Source of the DNA: Timema cristinae
Taxonomy: Eukaryota; Arthropoda; Insecta; Phasmatodea; Timematidae
DNA length: 64,000 nucleotides
Direction of reading: 5' to 3'
NCBI GenBank assembly: GCA_039000515.1
Contig: JBCFYV010000012.1
Span: forward strand, 28,907,305 to 28,971,304
Shown here: piece after piece, positions 1-10,768 of the stretch
How the letters are laid out: each line of letters begins with the position of its first letter
Position numbering within the stretch: the first letter of the stretch is position 1
Made by a program: the position numbers and the translations under genes
The notes under the pieces: generated by a model
Databases searched by the model: none
Told to the model about the DNA's origin: nothing
The model's input: only the letters and a program-made list of their open reading frames with translations

Positions 1-1240
1 ACTTCTCCTGCTACTGTCTGACATAAAAAGTTTTGCTTCAAGAAGGTTATCTTTTAGGAAGTCTCGTACAACACCAAAATTCTTGGTTTCAGGTGGTTTG
101 GAACACACCAAAACCACATATTTCTTTAAATGTGGAATCATTTTCAAGGTTCTTTCAATTACGTTTGAGTTTTCCACCCATCATATGAAACGCATTTTAA
201 GTGAAAATAGGTCTGATCCACTTGAGAGGATGTAATCAGATCTTCGAGATGGAAAATCTTTAAACAGATAATACAACGAACGCAGAAAATTATGAACTTG
301 CCATTCACATTTATTATGAGTTGTCTTGTAAGTCCCATGAACTGTATGAAAAGAGCATGTGTAAACATCAATAGGTTTCTTGTATTCCGGGTTATCTAAA
401 TTTGTTCCCATCATTTGCTTGAAATCCTAAAGGAATTTTAAATTTACATTAGGTCCATCAACAGCAATTTGAAGAGGCCAGCTGCCTTAGAATGTCCTAA
501 AAATACACAGTTAAAGTATCAGGTCGAAACCACATTTAAATTTGAGTTTCAATAATGGACAATGATGTTCAGTTGTCCTTTTTTGGCAATTCTATTGAGA
601 CTTTCGTCAAGTGAAACTGCAAAAAATGCAGTCTTCTTTAACTCTGCCGAGAGTTTTTCTTGGAGGAAGGGGTCTAGACCAAAGGTTGTCAAATAGCCAA
701 GTTTGTCTTTTTGTATTTTGAACTTTTGTTCTATGACACTGTCAGGAAACATGATTGAGAAAAGATCCCTGGAAATACATGAACCTGTCAGAAAGAAATG
801 TGAGTCATAACCTTATTCATGGACCACAGAATTTCTGTTTTCAAGGTATCATTATTTACACAAAATTTACTTAAAGGTCCTCCAAAAGACGAGGAAGATG
901 AAACCAACAACGAAGATGCAACCAAATACACATCATTTTCAGAAGTAGGCCTACTTGTGGAAGGTAATAATTCTTTTGCCGGTTCTGGCTGTTTACATCC
1001 AACTTTTTCCGAAGATATAAAGCAGAGCGTTTTTTGCTTACCTTGGAATAGAGCAGAGGTTTGTTCCAAATGCTTCTTACCTTTTCCACAAATTTTCACT
1101 CCATTCAACTCGCTGTGGCTTATATCAAATTTCGATTTACAAAATGTACAATTAGCCTTATATTGGTCATCTTAAACAGGGCGCAACCCCTTTGAGTATT
1201 TATTATCTTCAGCAGTCAGCCAAAACTCTTTGAACAAGCA
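1..1240 (-). pseudogene. hAT-type transposase, N-terminal half, broken
   Basis: Reads right to left. A BED-like zinc-finger segment (CTFC pair followed by a His-rich SHSEL stretch) lies near 1080-1170. Next comes a Ser/Pro-rich linker (870-1060), then the motif FFAVSLDESLN (about 590-625), then CSFHTVHGTYKT and the following Trp- and Phe-rich segment (about 240-365). This order is typical of cellular and transposon hAT-like transposases with an N-terminal BED finger. The frame is interrupted by stops near 1170 and shifts near 540-550 and 415-480, so the copy is dead. The C-terminal half is off the left edge of the window. It belongs to the same broad family as the pseudogene at 23.2-25 kb (CSLHIVHDAYKT there), but it is a separate, differently decayed copy. 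The family assignment rests on remembered motif patterns. Confidence 0.75.
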
Positions 1241-1779
1241 GATTAGCCTAAACTTAACAGAAAAAATCTTTGAAAAAAAAAAAAAAAACCTATGGATTTT
1301 TTTCACAACACATGATTAAAAAATAATTTAGACACAATATTTTTTGTGCCCATAAGAAAACGAAAATCATTTTAAGATTGGTAAATTTCAACTGTTTTGA
1401 ATGAATGGTCTTTAAAATTAACTGAATTATGCCAAGGATCAAATATTAAGGCCCTGCCTACCCTCCCTGGCGGCGTGTTGAGCTTTCAGCTCTAAAATAG
1501 ATGGCGTTGCTAACGTTATACAAACTGGTGGATTCCAGCCATCAGGTTGGCAGAACTACTGGTTTGTTTAAACAATTGGGAGACTGGCGAACAAGACCGG
1601 TAATCAGTAAAGGCAGCAAGCAAACTTTTTTTCCAAGAATTGAGAGAGATAAGAAGTGTAGTGCCGGACCGTAAAGTGTGTAGGCGACCAAGTTTGACTA
1701 AACGTGGGGAGACATAACGTCAAGATACAATCACACTCTCGAGCAGAAAAATTAGCTTATTCATTCCAGTCAGCTAGAC

Positions 1780-2330
1780 GTCCATTAACCTGTAGTACCA
1801 CTTTTGAATTTAGAACCTTTTGATGCCAAAGTTTAGTACTAGTTTTGTACCATTTTGTACCCGTTTTGAGTAATTAGCATATCAAAGTGGTGACTCTAGG
1901 TTAATGCAGTTGTACCACTTTTGAATTTTGAACTTTTTTTGATGCCAAAGTTTTGTATCCGTACCCATTTTGAGTAATTAGCATATCAAAGTGGTGACTC
2001 AAGGTTAATGCTGTTTTACTACTTTTTAATTTTGAACTTTTTTTGATGCCAAAGTTTTGTACTAGTTTTGTACCGTTTTGTAACACAAATAAGTTTTGTA
2101 CCCGTACCCATTTTGAGTAATTAGCATATCAAAGTGGTGACTCCAGGTTAATGCTGTTGTACCACTTTTGAATTTTTTCATGCCAAAGTTTTGTACTAGT
2201 TCTGTACCGTTTTGTACCACAAAGAGAAAGTTTTGTACCCGTACCCATTTTGAGTAATTAGCATATCAAAGTGTCACGTGACTCCAGGTTAATGCTGTTG
2301 TACCACTATTGAAATTTTTTCAAATAAATA
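1780..2330. repeat. Subterminal tandem array of TTAA element copy 1 (4 units)
   Basis: Four units of about 105-145 bp share the core TGAGTAATTAGCATATC, with cores ending near 1880, 1987, 2130 and 2268. Each unit also carries variants of TTTGTACTAGTTTTGTACC and a GTGGTGACTC-type segment. Spacing is about 107, 143 and 138 bp. The same array in copy 2 has ten units. Confidence 0.9.
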
Positions 2331-2659
2331 TCTGGTGAGGGTAGTGATAAATAATAATGTACACTTATTTATCAGAGAAAAATTTAAAGGTAAAATTAGA
2401 GATAACTTATTTTTGAAGGTTTTGTCACTAACTATAATAAATAACCTATACGAGTATGTAGCCTACGATTTTGTTGTACCATTTATTTGAGTTTATTAGT
2501 AAGCAGGTAAAATAAAAAATAACTAAAATTTAATGTGCTAAATTTGGCCACTGTGCTTTGGCTAATTTTTAAAATTTAAAGGCTAAGGAGGCAATAACAT
2601 ATTTTAAAAGCAGTTTCATTTCGAACACTATAACAATTTTGACTATAAATATATCTGTT

Positions 2660-2914
2660 ATTTTTATTACTGATATCACCACGTCATACTACCTGTTCAT
2701 GTTATACGCATATATGATAATCTAATTGGGTGGTAATGAGGAAAGAAGCATTTGAGAGGTTATCTACCACCAGAATTTTTATTTTGGAAGATGGGGAAAC
2801 AATTTAGGAAACACTACCCTCAATAGACTCGATCAGGATTTGCACCCCAAGTGCTCCGCTATCAGCAGGCCAATTTAACACTAGTGACACCTTAGACCAC
2901 TCAGCCACTGAAGT
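2660..2914 (-). repeat. tRNA-derived SINE inside TTAA element copy 1
   Basis: On the minus strand a tRNA-like head (GTGGCTGAGTGGTCTAAGG, resembling the A box of a Leu/Ser tRNA, then a B-box-like GGGTGCAAATCC) is followed by an unrelated body. The tail is GCGTATAACATGAACAGG...ACGTGGT with an A/T-rich end, and it resembles the tails of the SINEs at 38.4, 41.1 and 44.8 kb. The same SINE is at the same relative place in copy 2 (58702-58960), so it inserted before the element was copied. Confidence 0.7.
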
Positions 2915-3037
2915 GGGTATCTGTTATTTAATACGGTGTTTACAGTTTTCAAACATCTATAGGATTTACACAATTTTCCAGAAATAAATGTTTTTGGGAA
3001 TAATTTTTTATCCTATTGGTAGAGTAATATCTCCATG

Positions 3038-3343
3038 GTGTCAGCCTGCAAGCAGGCTATACCAATCGAGAGGCTGCCGTATGTTGGCAAAGATAGGGCC
3101 AACATTTTCAAGCTGAGGGTGCCATGTGGTTAGCACAACGAGCCCTCCAGACTTCTATCTCAGTTTTCTAGACTGAAGCGCTACTTATTCATTCAATTAT
3201 CTCCTCATTTGTCCTCACGAGGTTGATTTTGGTTCCCTTTCAGACCCACTGCTTCACAGACAGAATTAGGGGCACTGGGGATCGAACTTGGGACTTCAGT
3301 ATCTGAAGCCAGTAGATCTGACCACTATACAACAGAGGCGGTC
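3038..3343 (-). repeat. Second tRNA-derived SINE inside TTAA element copy 1
   Basis: The minus strand reads GCCTCTGTTGTATAGTGGTC (A-box region like Glu/Asp tRNA), then AAGTTCGATCCCCAG (B box), then a body ending in TATAGCCTGCTTGCAGGCTG. It is not a functional tRNA gene because the arms do not close and a SINE body follows. Copy 2 has the same unit at 58258-58570. A third tRNA-like patch (B box AGTTCGATTCC) lies at about 3460-3560. Confidence 0.65.
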
Positions 3344-3352
3344 GGGTATCAA

Positions 3353-3377
3353 ATACTTACTTACTTACTTACTTACT
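3353..3377. repeat. ACTT tetranucleotide microsatellite
   Basis: About six copies of ACTT abut the tRNA-like head of the adjacent SINE. The same microsatellite occurs at the matching place in copy 2 (about 58230-58250). Confidence 0.9.
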
Positions 3378-5368
3378 TTATGGCATAGGGAACACAAAAG
3401 TTCATTAATTTTAATGATTTTAAATATATATTTACTTATCATCGGCTTCATGTCGTGGTCAATATTGCTAAAGTGCTATGACTGAGCACTGAGTGCGTAA
3501 ATTAATCAGCTCAATAACTTGACTAGTTCGATTCCCTGTTAGGTTGAAATTACTTAGTACTAGCGTGATACGAACTCGGCCAAGGCACAAGAGATTTTGA
3601 ACATACAATAAGTACGTTACAGAGTGTTAGTAACATTTACTTTCAGCTAAGAGCTTTTCTTTAAAAAAAAAAAAGTACTTGAAATATCAGAATAATCGCT
3701 GCATTGTTATATAGAAGTATTTATTTGTATCTTAATTTTGATATTATTTCTACAATAAATAAAATAGTATCGCTGCTCATCCATTGTACTTAAATTAGTA
3801 TATACAGATAGCCTAAGCGCCAGTAATATGCATACCATTAAAAAAAACTTACCCTTTACTACAAGAAGTTAAATAATCAATTATATCTTTGATTTTCTTT
3901 GTGCGCCCTTTCTTAACAAACTTGTTATTCACAAGGATATAAAATAATATTTTGTAAATACTTCTCCACCTCAAAATTTATACAATCCATTGGATTTTGC
4001 TCGAAAGCAAAAAGGTCACATATTGTTAATTATATAAAAAGTAATCACCGTGGGTACTTATTCTTCAGGATTCGATACATTTCTTCCAAAACGAGCGCAC
4101 AAACTGCGAGAATGCAACAGGTTCAAATTAAAAGTAATCACATTTAACACGCTAATAAAATAAAATTAACATTTTCACATCTTGACTACCAAAAACTTCG
4201 TTCATTAACTTTTTGAAAAATAACTTATTCCAAAGTCCAATGAGAGTCAAATCCTAGACAGTAAAATAAAAACTAGTATATAAAATTATACTGAGAACGT
4301 CTCCAAATTACATTTAGACCAAACTTTATTTAAAATAACTATGTTTGATATGAGCAGGAATGTTTATTTTTATTTATTATAATAGTGGATTAATAATTCA
4401 ATTTACAGTAGTTTTCATTTACTTTGAATATTAACACTTATTATTACAACGTGTAGTGCTAAAGAATGAGAAAACTCAAGAAAGAATATAAGATAAGAGT
4501 GAAGAATTTTACATGTTTTACTGCCTCAGGTAAATAAGGGCTAATGTCATAAAACTTTGTGTATGGAGAAGCATGTGGCTTTTTCTTTGAAAATAATGTA
4601 TCACTAGAGTAATACTCTCATTGAAGTAAGTAGGGACCAACTATATTTTTTCACACAGCAGGAAGACTTTGTGAGTATTTTAATTACTGAATATATTAAG
4701 ATGTTTAATTGTTTATATTTAATTACGCAAATTTTCATAATTGGACATTGGCCCTTCTTATCCTAACGTACATGGTATTAATGTTTCTTTGACTCAAGAA
4801 GGTCACAGAGATTAGTTTAACCCTCCATTGCCGCCTGCATTCCGATACAGCAGGTTAGCCAACGCTTGCAAAATGATACTAGCTTGTAAATCGGTAATGA
4901 TCATACTAACGGCACCTATTATCAGCTATGACAACTAGTTGCAGAAGGAAAAGTTGTATTTAAAACCATGTATTTTGACTAGAGAGTCGACTTGGGAGTC
5001 GTTAGAGCTCAATATCGTCGTGATTATTGAAGCTAACCCAAATTAAAAAATATGTCTAAAAAGAAAAAGAAATTATTCATTAAATAGTATGTTATAAACA
5101 AACACTCTAGCTTAATTGTACAAAGAAAATAAATAAATCCATTAATAATTTTTGTTTTCCCATTTAAAATGCATTGAAATGGAAACATTTTAATGAAATT
5201 ATTTCAATAACTATTTTTAGCATGGTTTGAAAATTCCATAAGAATTATGAAAGATGCCCAGATATGTTACTAAAATAAATAAAAAACAACAAGGTTGAAT
5301 TATTAAATATATTTTGTTCTAAATTCTTTTGTTTAGAACCGTGCATTTATGGGTAGGCAGGGCCTTAA

Positions 5369-6353
5369 CAATAATAGTATTATTTTATATTTTATAAAAA
5401 ATACGCCATATTTCACTGCGAAAACGATTGCTATTTGCTGCCATTGTTAATTTGAAATTATCATAAACATTTTACACCGCCTTCAAATGGCAGTCGGATC
5501 ACTGAAAGCGTAAAAATGATAATTGCCGCCAACATCTTGATCCAGATCCACAACACAGATGAACGCATGGTTTGTGTAGAAAATGTCCTGGTATTTTCCC
5601 GTATCATCTACAAAACCTGAATTCCAATTCATTCACTCGAAAACCATTATTTGTAGACACACACAAGGCATAATGCACTCACACACCTCACGAGACAAGT
5701 CGCACGCCACATTAAAATTTAACACAAGATAGCGAGCGTTAACCTTGTCGTTTGAATCAGAGACAAAACAATCATGCAACTTCCAGCTGGCGCGTGCCAT
5801 CACATGTAGTGGATAGCGCTATCTTTGAAGTATTCACATTGTTACGATGTGCGGGAAATTCAAACTAAAAATATTTTTGTAACTTTATGACCAACATATT
5901 AAGAATTCGTGACTTTTTCCCCTATTAGTGACTTTTATCGTGACCCAGTAAACTTCCTGTATTATCTCCACAAGTTGCAGTAACTTTGTAGCTTAATGTG
6001 TAAAGAAAGCACTTGAAATAGTCCCCTAATAAATGGCTTAGTTCTATGGCCTGCACTCCCCCCCCCCCCCCTCACCTCTTATCTAAAGGTATAAAAACTC
6101 AATGTTATATACCAAAAAAGGAGCGGGTGTTTCCCCTAGGTTGCTAGTTTTGCTATTACTCTGTGTAGTGATTATTGGTGAAACACTGCATGTTATGAAA
6201 CATGACTTGGTACAAATAACTACCTTCTGACACGGAACAGTTGGCAGTATTTAGTTCTTTAGCTTATGTCATCCTTGCATGCTCTAGATTGACTAAGGCT
6301 GCAAGCTATGACATGACACGATAAAGTTGAAGAAAATCCAGTAAAGTAAAAAT
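5369..6353. other. Unassigned AT-rich interval
   Basis: No gene or complete element recognised. The stretch 5460-5830 is less AT-rich than its surroundings and may be the 5' flank of the neighbouring hAT copy, split off by the TTAA element. A run of 16 C occurs at about 6056-6071. Confidence 0.4.
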
Positions 6354-6784
6354 TAGAGATGGGCCACTCGAATCTTCGAATACACCGAATCCTGACAAGT
6401 ATTCGAGATTCGAGGATTTGATAGTCGAATCTTTCACCTCATAAAAAAAGAATAATATTTTGATTGTTGAATTCGAAAATTACTAGGTTAGGCCTACTTG
6501 AAAAGCACAACTTAATCCGTAATCATTATTTTGTTGGACAAAGGAGATAAATGAATAATTTTTTATTTTTTTCAAATAATAATTGTTAAGTGTAGAAAAT
6601 TTAACATGCCTAATACCCTACCTTTCCAGTCCCATGGGGAAACTTGGACTCAACTGTTTCACCGCATGCTTAGTTCTGAAACTTTCACCTCACGAATAAT
6701 CTTGTAAATATTATTAAAGCTCTACAAAAACTGAAAATTCAAAACTAGAATTACAAATAAACTCAATATAAATAAAACAAATTA
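6354..6784. mobile_element. Truncated hAT-type MITE (TCGAATC family)
   Basis: Begins TAGAGATGGGCC and continues with repeated CGAATC/GATTCGA motifs. It then matches, in reverse, the right half of the complete element at 52747-53644 for about 430 bp; shared stretches include TAGGCCTACTTGAAAAGCAC and AAACTTGGACTCAACYGTTT. The match ends abruptly at the start of the minisatellite at 6788. The TAGAG end fits the YARNG consensus of hAT termini. Confidence 0.75.
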
Positions 6785-6787
6785 TGT

Positions 6788-7330
6788 CCCGCCAGCTCAC
6801 CACCGAGCTATCCAAACCTCCTGACCGCCAGCTCACCACCGAGCTATCCAAACATCCTGCCCGCCAGCTCACCACCGAGCTATCCAAACCTGCTGCCTGC
6901 CAGCTCACCACCGAGCTATCCAAACCTCCTGCCCACCAGCTCACCACCGAGCTATCCAAACCTCCTGCCCACCAGCTCACCGCCGAGCTATCCAAACCAA
7001 CTGCCCTCCAGCTCACCGTCCCAACCTCCTGCCCACCAGCTCATCGCTGAACTGTCCCAACCTCCTGCCCACCAGCTCATCGCTGAACTGTCCCAACCTC
7101 CTGCCCACCAGCTCATCGCTGAACTGTCCCAACCTCCTGCCCACCAGCTCATCGCTGAACTGTCCCAACATCCTGTCCACCAGCTCTCCACGGTATCCAA
7201 CACCGGGCTGTCCCAACTTCCTACCCACCAGCTCACCGCGGTATCCAACACCGGGCTGTCCCAGCCTCCTAACCACCAGCTCACTGGGGTATTTAATGCC
7301 AAGCTGTACTCACCCCGTACCCACCAACTC
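6788..7330. repeat. GC-rich minisatellite, 36-bp unit
   Basis: Three blocks. First, about six units related to CGCCAGCTCACCACCGAGCT plus 16 more bases (6790-7005). Second, about four units related to CACCAGCTCATCGCTGAACT plus 16 bases (about 7033-7180). Third, longer units of about 48-60 bp containing GTATCCAACACCGGGCTGTC (7180-7290). Because 36 is a multiple of three, long open frames run on both strands, encoding for example QLTTELSKPP on plus and GGLDSSVVSWWA on minus. Neither frame resembles a known protein. The array lies exactly at the broken end of the MITE at 6354-6784. Confidence 0.9.
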
Positions 7331-8710
7331 TCATTATAAACTACCACAAGTCCCCTCTCGATCCTTCTTGCACAACCTTACTAATGGACTAAAAGCAATA
7401 TTCTGATTAGAAGAAGCAGGACAGCCTCTATTGAAAACGACCACCATCTTTCAACCTCAAGGCCAACCTACGTTCTTTTCACACTATGGGTACTCCACTG
7501 GCATGATTAATTCTCCGACCAGCTCTTCCCGCACACCATAACGATCTTCCCAAGCCATACCACCCACATCACCTGTCTTAAGGTACCCCACTCTTACCTT
7601 CTCAATGTAGCGTCTTATCAGATCCACAACGTTGAATTAAAAAAAAAAAAAAATTATTTATAATAATACTACACAATAATATGATGTTCTATGCCCACCG
7701 AGCTCTATTCCAATGTGTACATCCCAAGTTGACTATCTCCTATGCTCCACAACCAGCTAATGCAAACATGTTGTCGAGACTGAATGCATGAGGGAACTAG
7801 CCAGGCCAACATCAAGTGTTCGCTAAGGCTGCTGGGAAATGTGATGCATGACATTTCCGGGGCTAAAAGGTTCCACTATGCCAAGAAGGCTGTCTCGAGC
7901 CTTCCACTGCGTTCTCGTCACATGTTCCTTTTTCACCATTACCCCCTCTCCTCCCTTGTCTCTCTTAATGTCTGTCTTTTGTGTAACACCTACCTTCCCC
8001 TTCTCTGAGCAAAAGATATAAAATAAATATTGCCAGGAGATCGGAGGACACTTCACTTGTGGCAGGATATTGATCTTGGGCACGTCTACGGGTTCAAAAC
8101 AAAAATATAAGATCTAAATTAAGTTTCGGCTTTTGTACATCTAAATTCTTTTTTCGGCCTTAATATGTTAAATATTCAGAGTCCTTTTACAAGAAAAAGT
8201 ATGTTAAATATTCAGATACCTTTTACAAGGAAACGTATGTTAAATATTCATAGTATTATTTAGTCCTTCTGACTTGTAAAGTAAATAATATTGTAAGGTA
8301 AATACCTGAGATGTCTTCCAATGAATCAAAAATATGTATACATCATGTTTATAAATAAAACTTACATTCACCATCTATTTAACTTCTGACATGTTGACTT
8401 AACATTATTCCTATTTTTGCAAAGTAGTTTTCTCCTTCCTGGCAATATTTTTTAATTATTTGTCTAGTCCATTTAACATTCTTGATGGTTTAGGGTAATA
8501 ATGCTTAGTGGGTTGCTTGGAGGCAGGAGCAAATATAATATATTAATGTTTTTAATGTCCTTTTTGCTCAAATTAAGAGAAAAGAGGTTTTCCTCATAGA
8601 GAAACACTTCAATATTTAAGCTTGAAATATACATAAAATTAAAGCAAGTGTTAGTAATGATACAAGATATTAATTTAGTTGCAAACTCCTAAGAAATAAG
8701 TAGCACAAAC
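7331..8710. other. Unassigned interval downstream of MARF1 exon
   Basis: No gene recognised. On the minus strand about 7480-7635 is open for about 50 codons (contains RRYIEKVRVGYLKTGDVGG) but matches nothing I recognise. The part 7770-8065 is relatively GC-rich, contains a TATAAAATAAA box near 8018 and ends TTGTGGCA. It might be a solo LTR, but no second copy or target duplication was seen. The next MARF1 LOTUS exons, expected downstream of 8711 on minus, are not visible here. Confidence 0.3.
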
Positions 8711-8941
8711 CTCAACAACGTGCTTAATACAGTCCATCAGCTCCTCTAGACTGGCACGTTCATACATTTGTGGACGAAGAGCATGTCCATACAGCTGCAG
8801 ATATTCTGCAGGTACAGCAGACAGAAGCAGGCTGGAGTTTGAGGAAAAACGGAGCAATGCTACCATCTGTTCTGACAACACCTTTAAACTCTCTTTCACT
8901 GTCAGAGACACTTTTCGTTCCCCTTCACTTGCATCTTCAAT
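8711..8941 (-). CDS. MARF1: MARF1 exon, sixth LOTUS/OST-HTH domain by human count
   Basis: 231 bp, phase 0 at both ends, with AG acceptor before 8941 and GT donor at 8710-8709. The translation begins IEDASEGERKVSLT and continues through QMVALLRFSSNSSLLLS, PAEYLQLYGHALRPQMYE and LEELMDCIKHVVE, the helical pattern of a LOTUS domain. It corresponds to the human MARF1 segment just after the second YHHHFG-type LOTUS repeat. LOTUS domains bind structured RNA; MARF1 recruits decapping factors and cleaves RNA in germ cells. Further LOTUS exons should follow downstream but none was recognised before the window edge, where two transposons intervene. Confidence 0.85.
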
Positions 8942-9740
8942 CTTCAAACACAAATACACAATACTAAACACAAAGCAAATTAGCAAAACTGACTTCTTAT
9001 GTGTAATTAATAGAACTAAAGTACCAAATTAAGACATTTGAACTTCAAAAAATTTAGAAAAATATCTTTAAAATATGGCTAAGACACTTTTATATGTTTC
9101 TGGCATTGCCTCTATGCAATTTTTGTACAATAAGTTACATAAGACTATAAAAAATAAGTTATTTAGGCCAAAGAATAAAAGGAAATAAGTAGTTTAATAC
9201 AATCATACATACAGTCTCAAAGTATATTTTAATTTGGAATAAAGTGTTAAAAATTTGGCTACTAATAAACTACCATAAATGAATTTTTCTTCAAAAAATA
9301 AATATTTAGTGTTATTTATCAACTATAATACTACCCAGATATCCTATAAGTAAAATCTTTAAAGCCATTACCATAAAACTAAAGAGGAATTAAATCAGTA
9401 AACTACCTTTAATTTTAAAGCTAGAATTAAAATCTTAATTTAAACCATAGGTATGACCATTAAACATCTAAATCTCAAGCTCCAACAAAATGTATCAAAC
9501 TGTTTTGGCTGTAACTTGAGATAGAGACAAACATACAATTATTGTGAAACTCATTAGACATAAAGATGCATCAAAATGAGGTAGAAAATTTTCATGGTTA
9601 CAATTATTTTCCTGTAAGAGAATGAAACAATCATAAAGCAAGTACAAAATTGAATAAAAATAATAAATTCACTAATTAAATGTTCTATCTGTACTTTTAA
9701 CATAAATATAATAAACAGATAAATCAATATCAGTGTAACC

Positions 9741-10768
9741 TAGGGCTGCCCTTAGGGGGGTGTGAACAATGCGGTTGCACAGGGCTCGCACTTGTCTAAC
9801 ACCATGTCTGGGGATCCGTGAGATGTGACCTAACTGTTGCACTAGCTCAACATGGAAACAGGGGTGATTTACAACATATGGCAACGTTATGTGGTTTTAA
9901 TCAGCTGTTTCTTTTCCAAAGAAGATAAGGTAAACATATGGTAAGGTTCTTGTAGAAAGTAGTTTTAAGAAAATATGAACATATCTTTTGGAATCAACAC
10001 TGATAGTAATTCACTACATTATTAATGTAGAGGTATTGTTAGTATATATTCAATGTGGCAGTCACAGAACACACTACTTGACACGTGTGTTTTAGTAACT
10101 TTTGTAACCATAAGATATGATCCTTCCTACCAGTACTCGACTATACATCTAATACATTGAGGTATTATGGAAGAATAAGCTGATGAGAAACCTTTGTTTG
10201 TGCTGTCTCAATGATTTATGGAGAGTGGGCCTACTAAATGGGGTGCTTTCGATCACATGACAGCAGCTTATTCTAAGAGTGTAGGAAGAGGGCTTGTTAA
10301 CTTTAACACATGTTTGTGATAGTGATACAAATTAATAATCTATTTATTGTGTTGCACCCACAATATTACTTGGAGTGTGATGATAATGTAATTTAGTCGT
10401 ATGTCATATTAAGTGTTAGTAGGAATGTCTTGTGAGCATAAGTTTTGTAAGTATTGATCGAGCGAGAAGGAAAAAAAAAAAAAATGTGACCCTTTTATTT
10501 CCAGCCAGAGAGTAGCTTGGGTAGAGTCTAGGCCTAGCAATTTATATTTGGACCTTGATCCAGGAACATGGCCTTCTCATGTATTTACCTTGGAGGGCAT
10601 TTCCTGATATCTTATATGATTGAAAAAAGGTATACACGTGCAAAAGCCCTCAACAAAAATTAAGTTTTTAATATTAGTTTGGGAAGGAGGGTGTGTGTGT
10701 GAATAGATAACTGGGGGCTCCACAAACTAGGTTTGCCCAAGGCCCCACGTCTGCCAAGAGCATTCCTG
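9741..10768. mobile_element. hAT-type non-autonomous element (1.0 kb) in a MARF1 intron
   Basis: Left end TAGGGCTGCCCTTAG and right end (reverse complement) CAGGAATGCTCTTGG are imperfect inverted repeats. They are flanked by near-identical 8-bp duplications, GTGTAACC (9733-9740) and GTGTCACC (10769-10776), seven of eight matching. An 8-bp duplication with a YARNG-like end is the hAT signature. Subterminal segments (TTGCACAGGGCTCGCACTT; GGGCCTTGGGCAAACCTAG on the other strand) are GC-rich. There is no transposase. It lies between the exons at 8711 and 13159. Confidence 0.75.

Larger units (their letters stand above)
1450..5364. mobile_element. Non-autonomous TTAA-target DNA transposon, copy 1 (3.9 kb)
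   Basis: Bounded by terminal inverted repeats GGCCCTGCCTACCC (1450) and GGGTAGGCAGGGCC (ending 5364), each flanked by TTAA (1446-1449 and 5365-5368). A TTAA target duplication is characteristic of piggyBac and Kolobok superfamilies; which one applies cannot be decided here. No transposase-like reading frame is present, so the element must be mobilised in trans. It holds a tandem array next to the left end, two tRNA-derived SINEs and a long AT-rich body. A second copy in the opposite orientation lies at 56366-60905 and matches almost end to end. It sits beside the hAT pseudogene at the window's left edge. Confidence 0.85.

Noticed and set aside
3038..3343. Possible tRNA gene
   Set aside because: A and B boxes are present but the acceptor arms do not pair and a SINE body follows; the same applies to the tRNA-like segments at 22600, 44756, 54720, 58258 and 58702.
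6788..7330. Repeat protein gene on either strand
   Set aside because: Open frames follow from a 36-bp unit without stops; no start context, splice sites or flanking coding sequence supports a gene.
7770..8065. Solo LTR
   Set aside because: A TATA-like box and TG...CA ends can be picked out, but no second copy, target duplication or primer-binding site was found, so it is not listed as an element.
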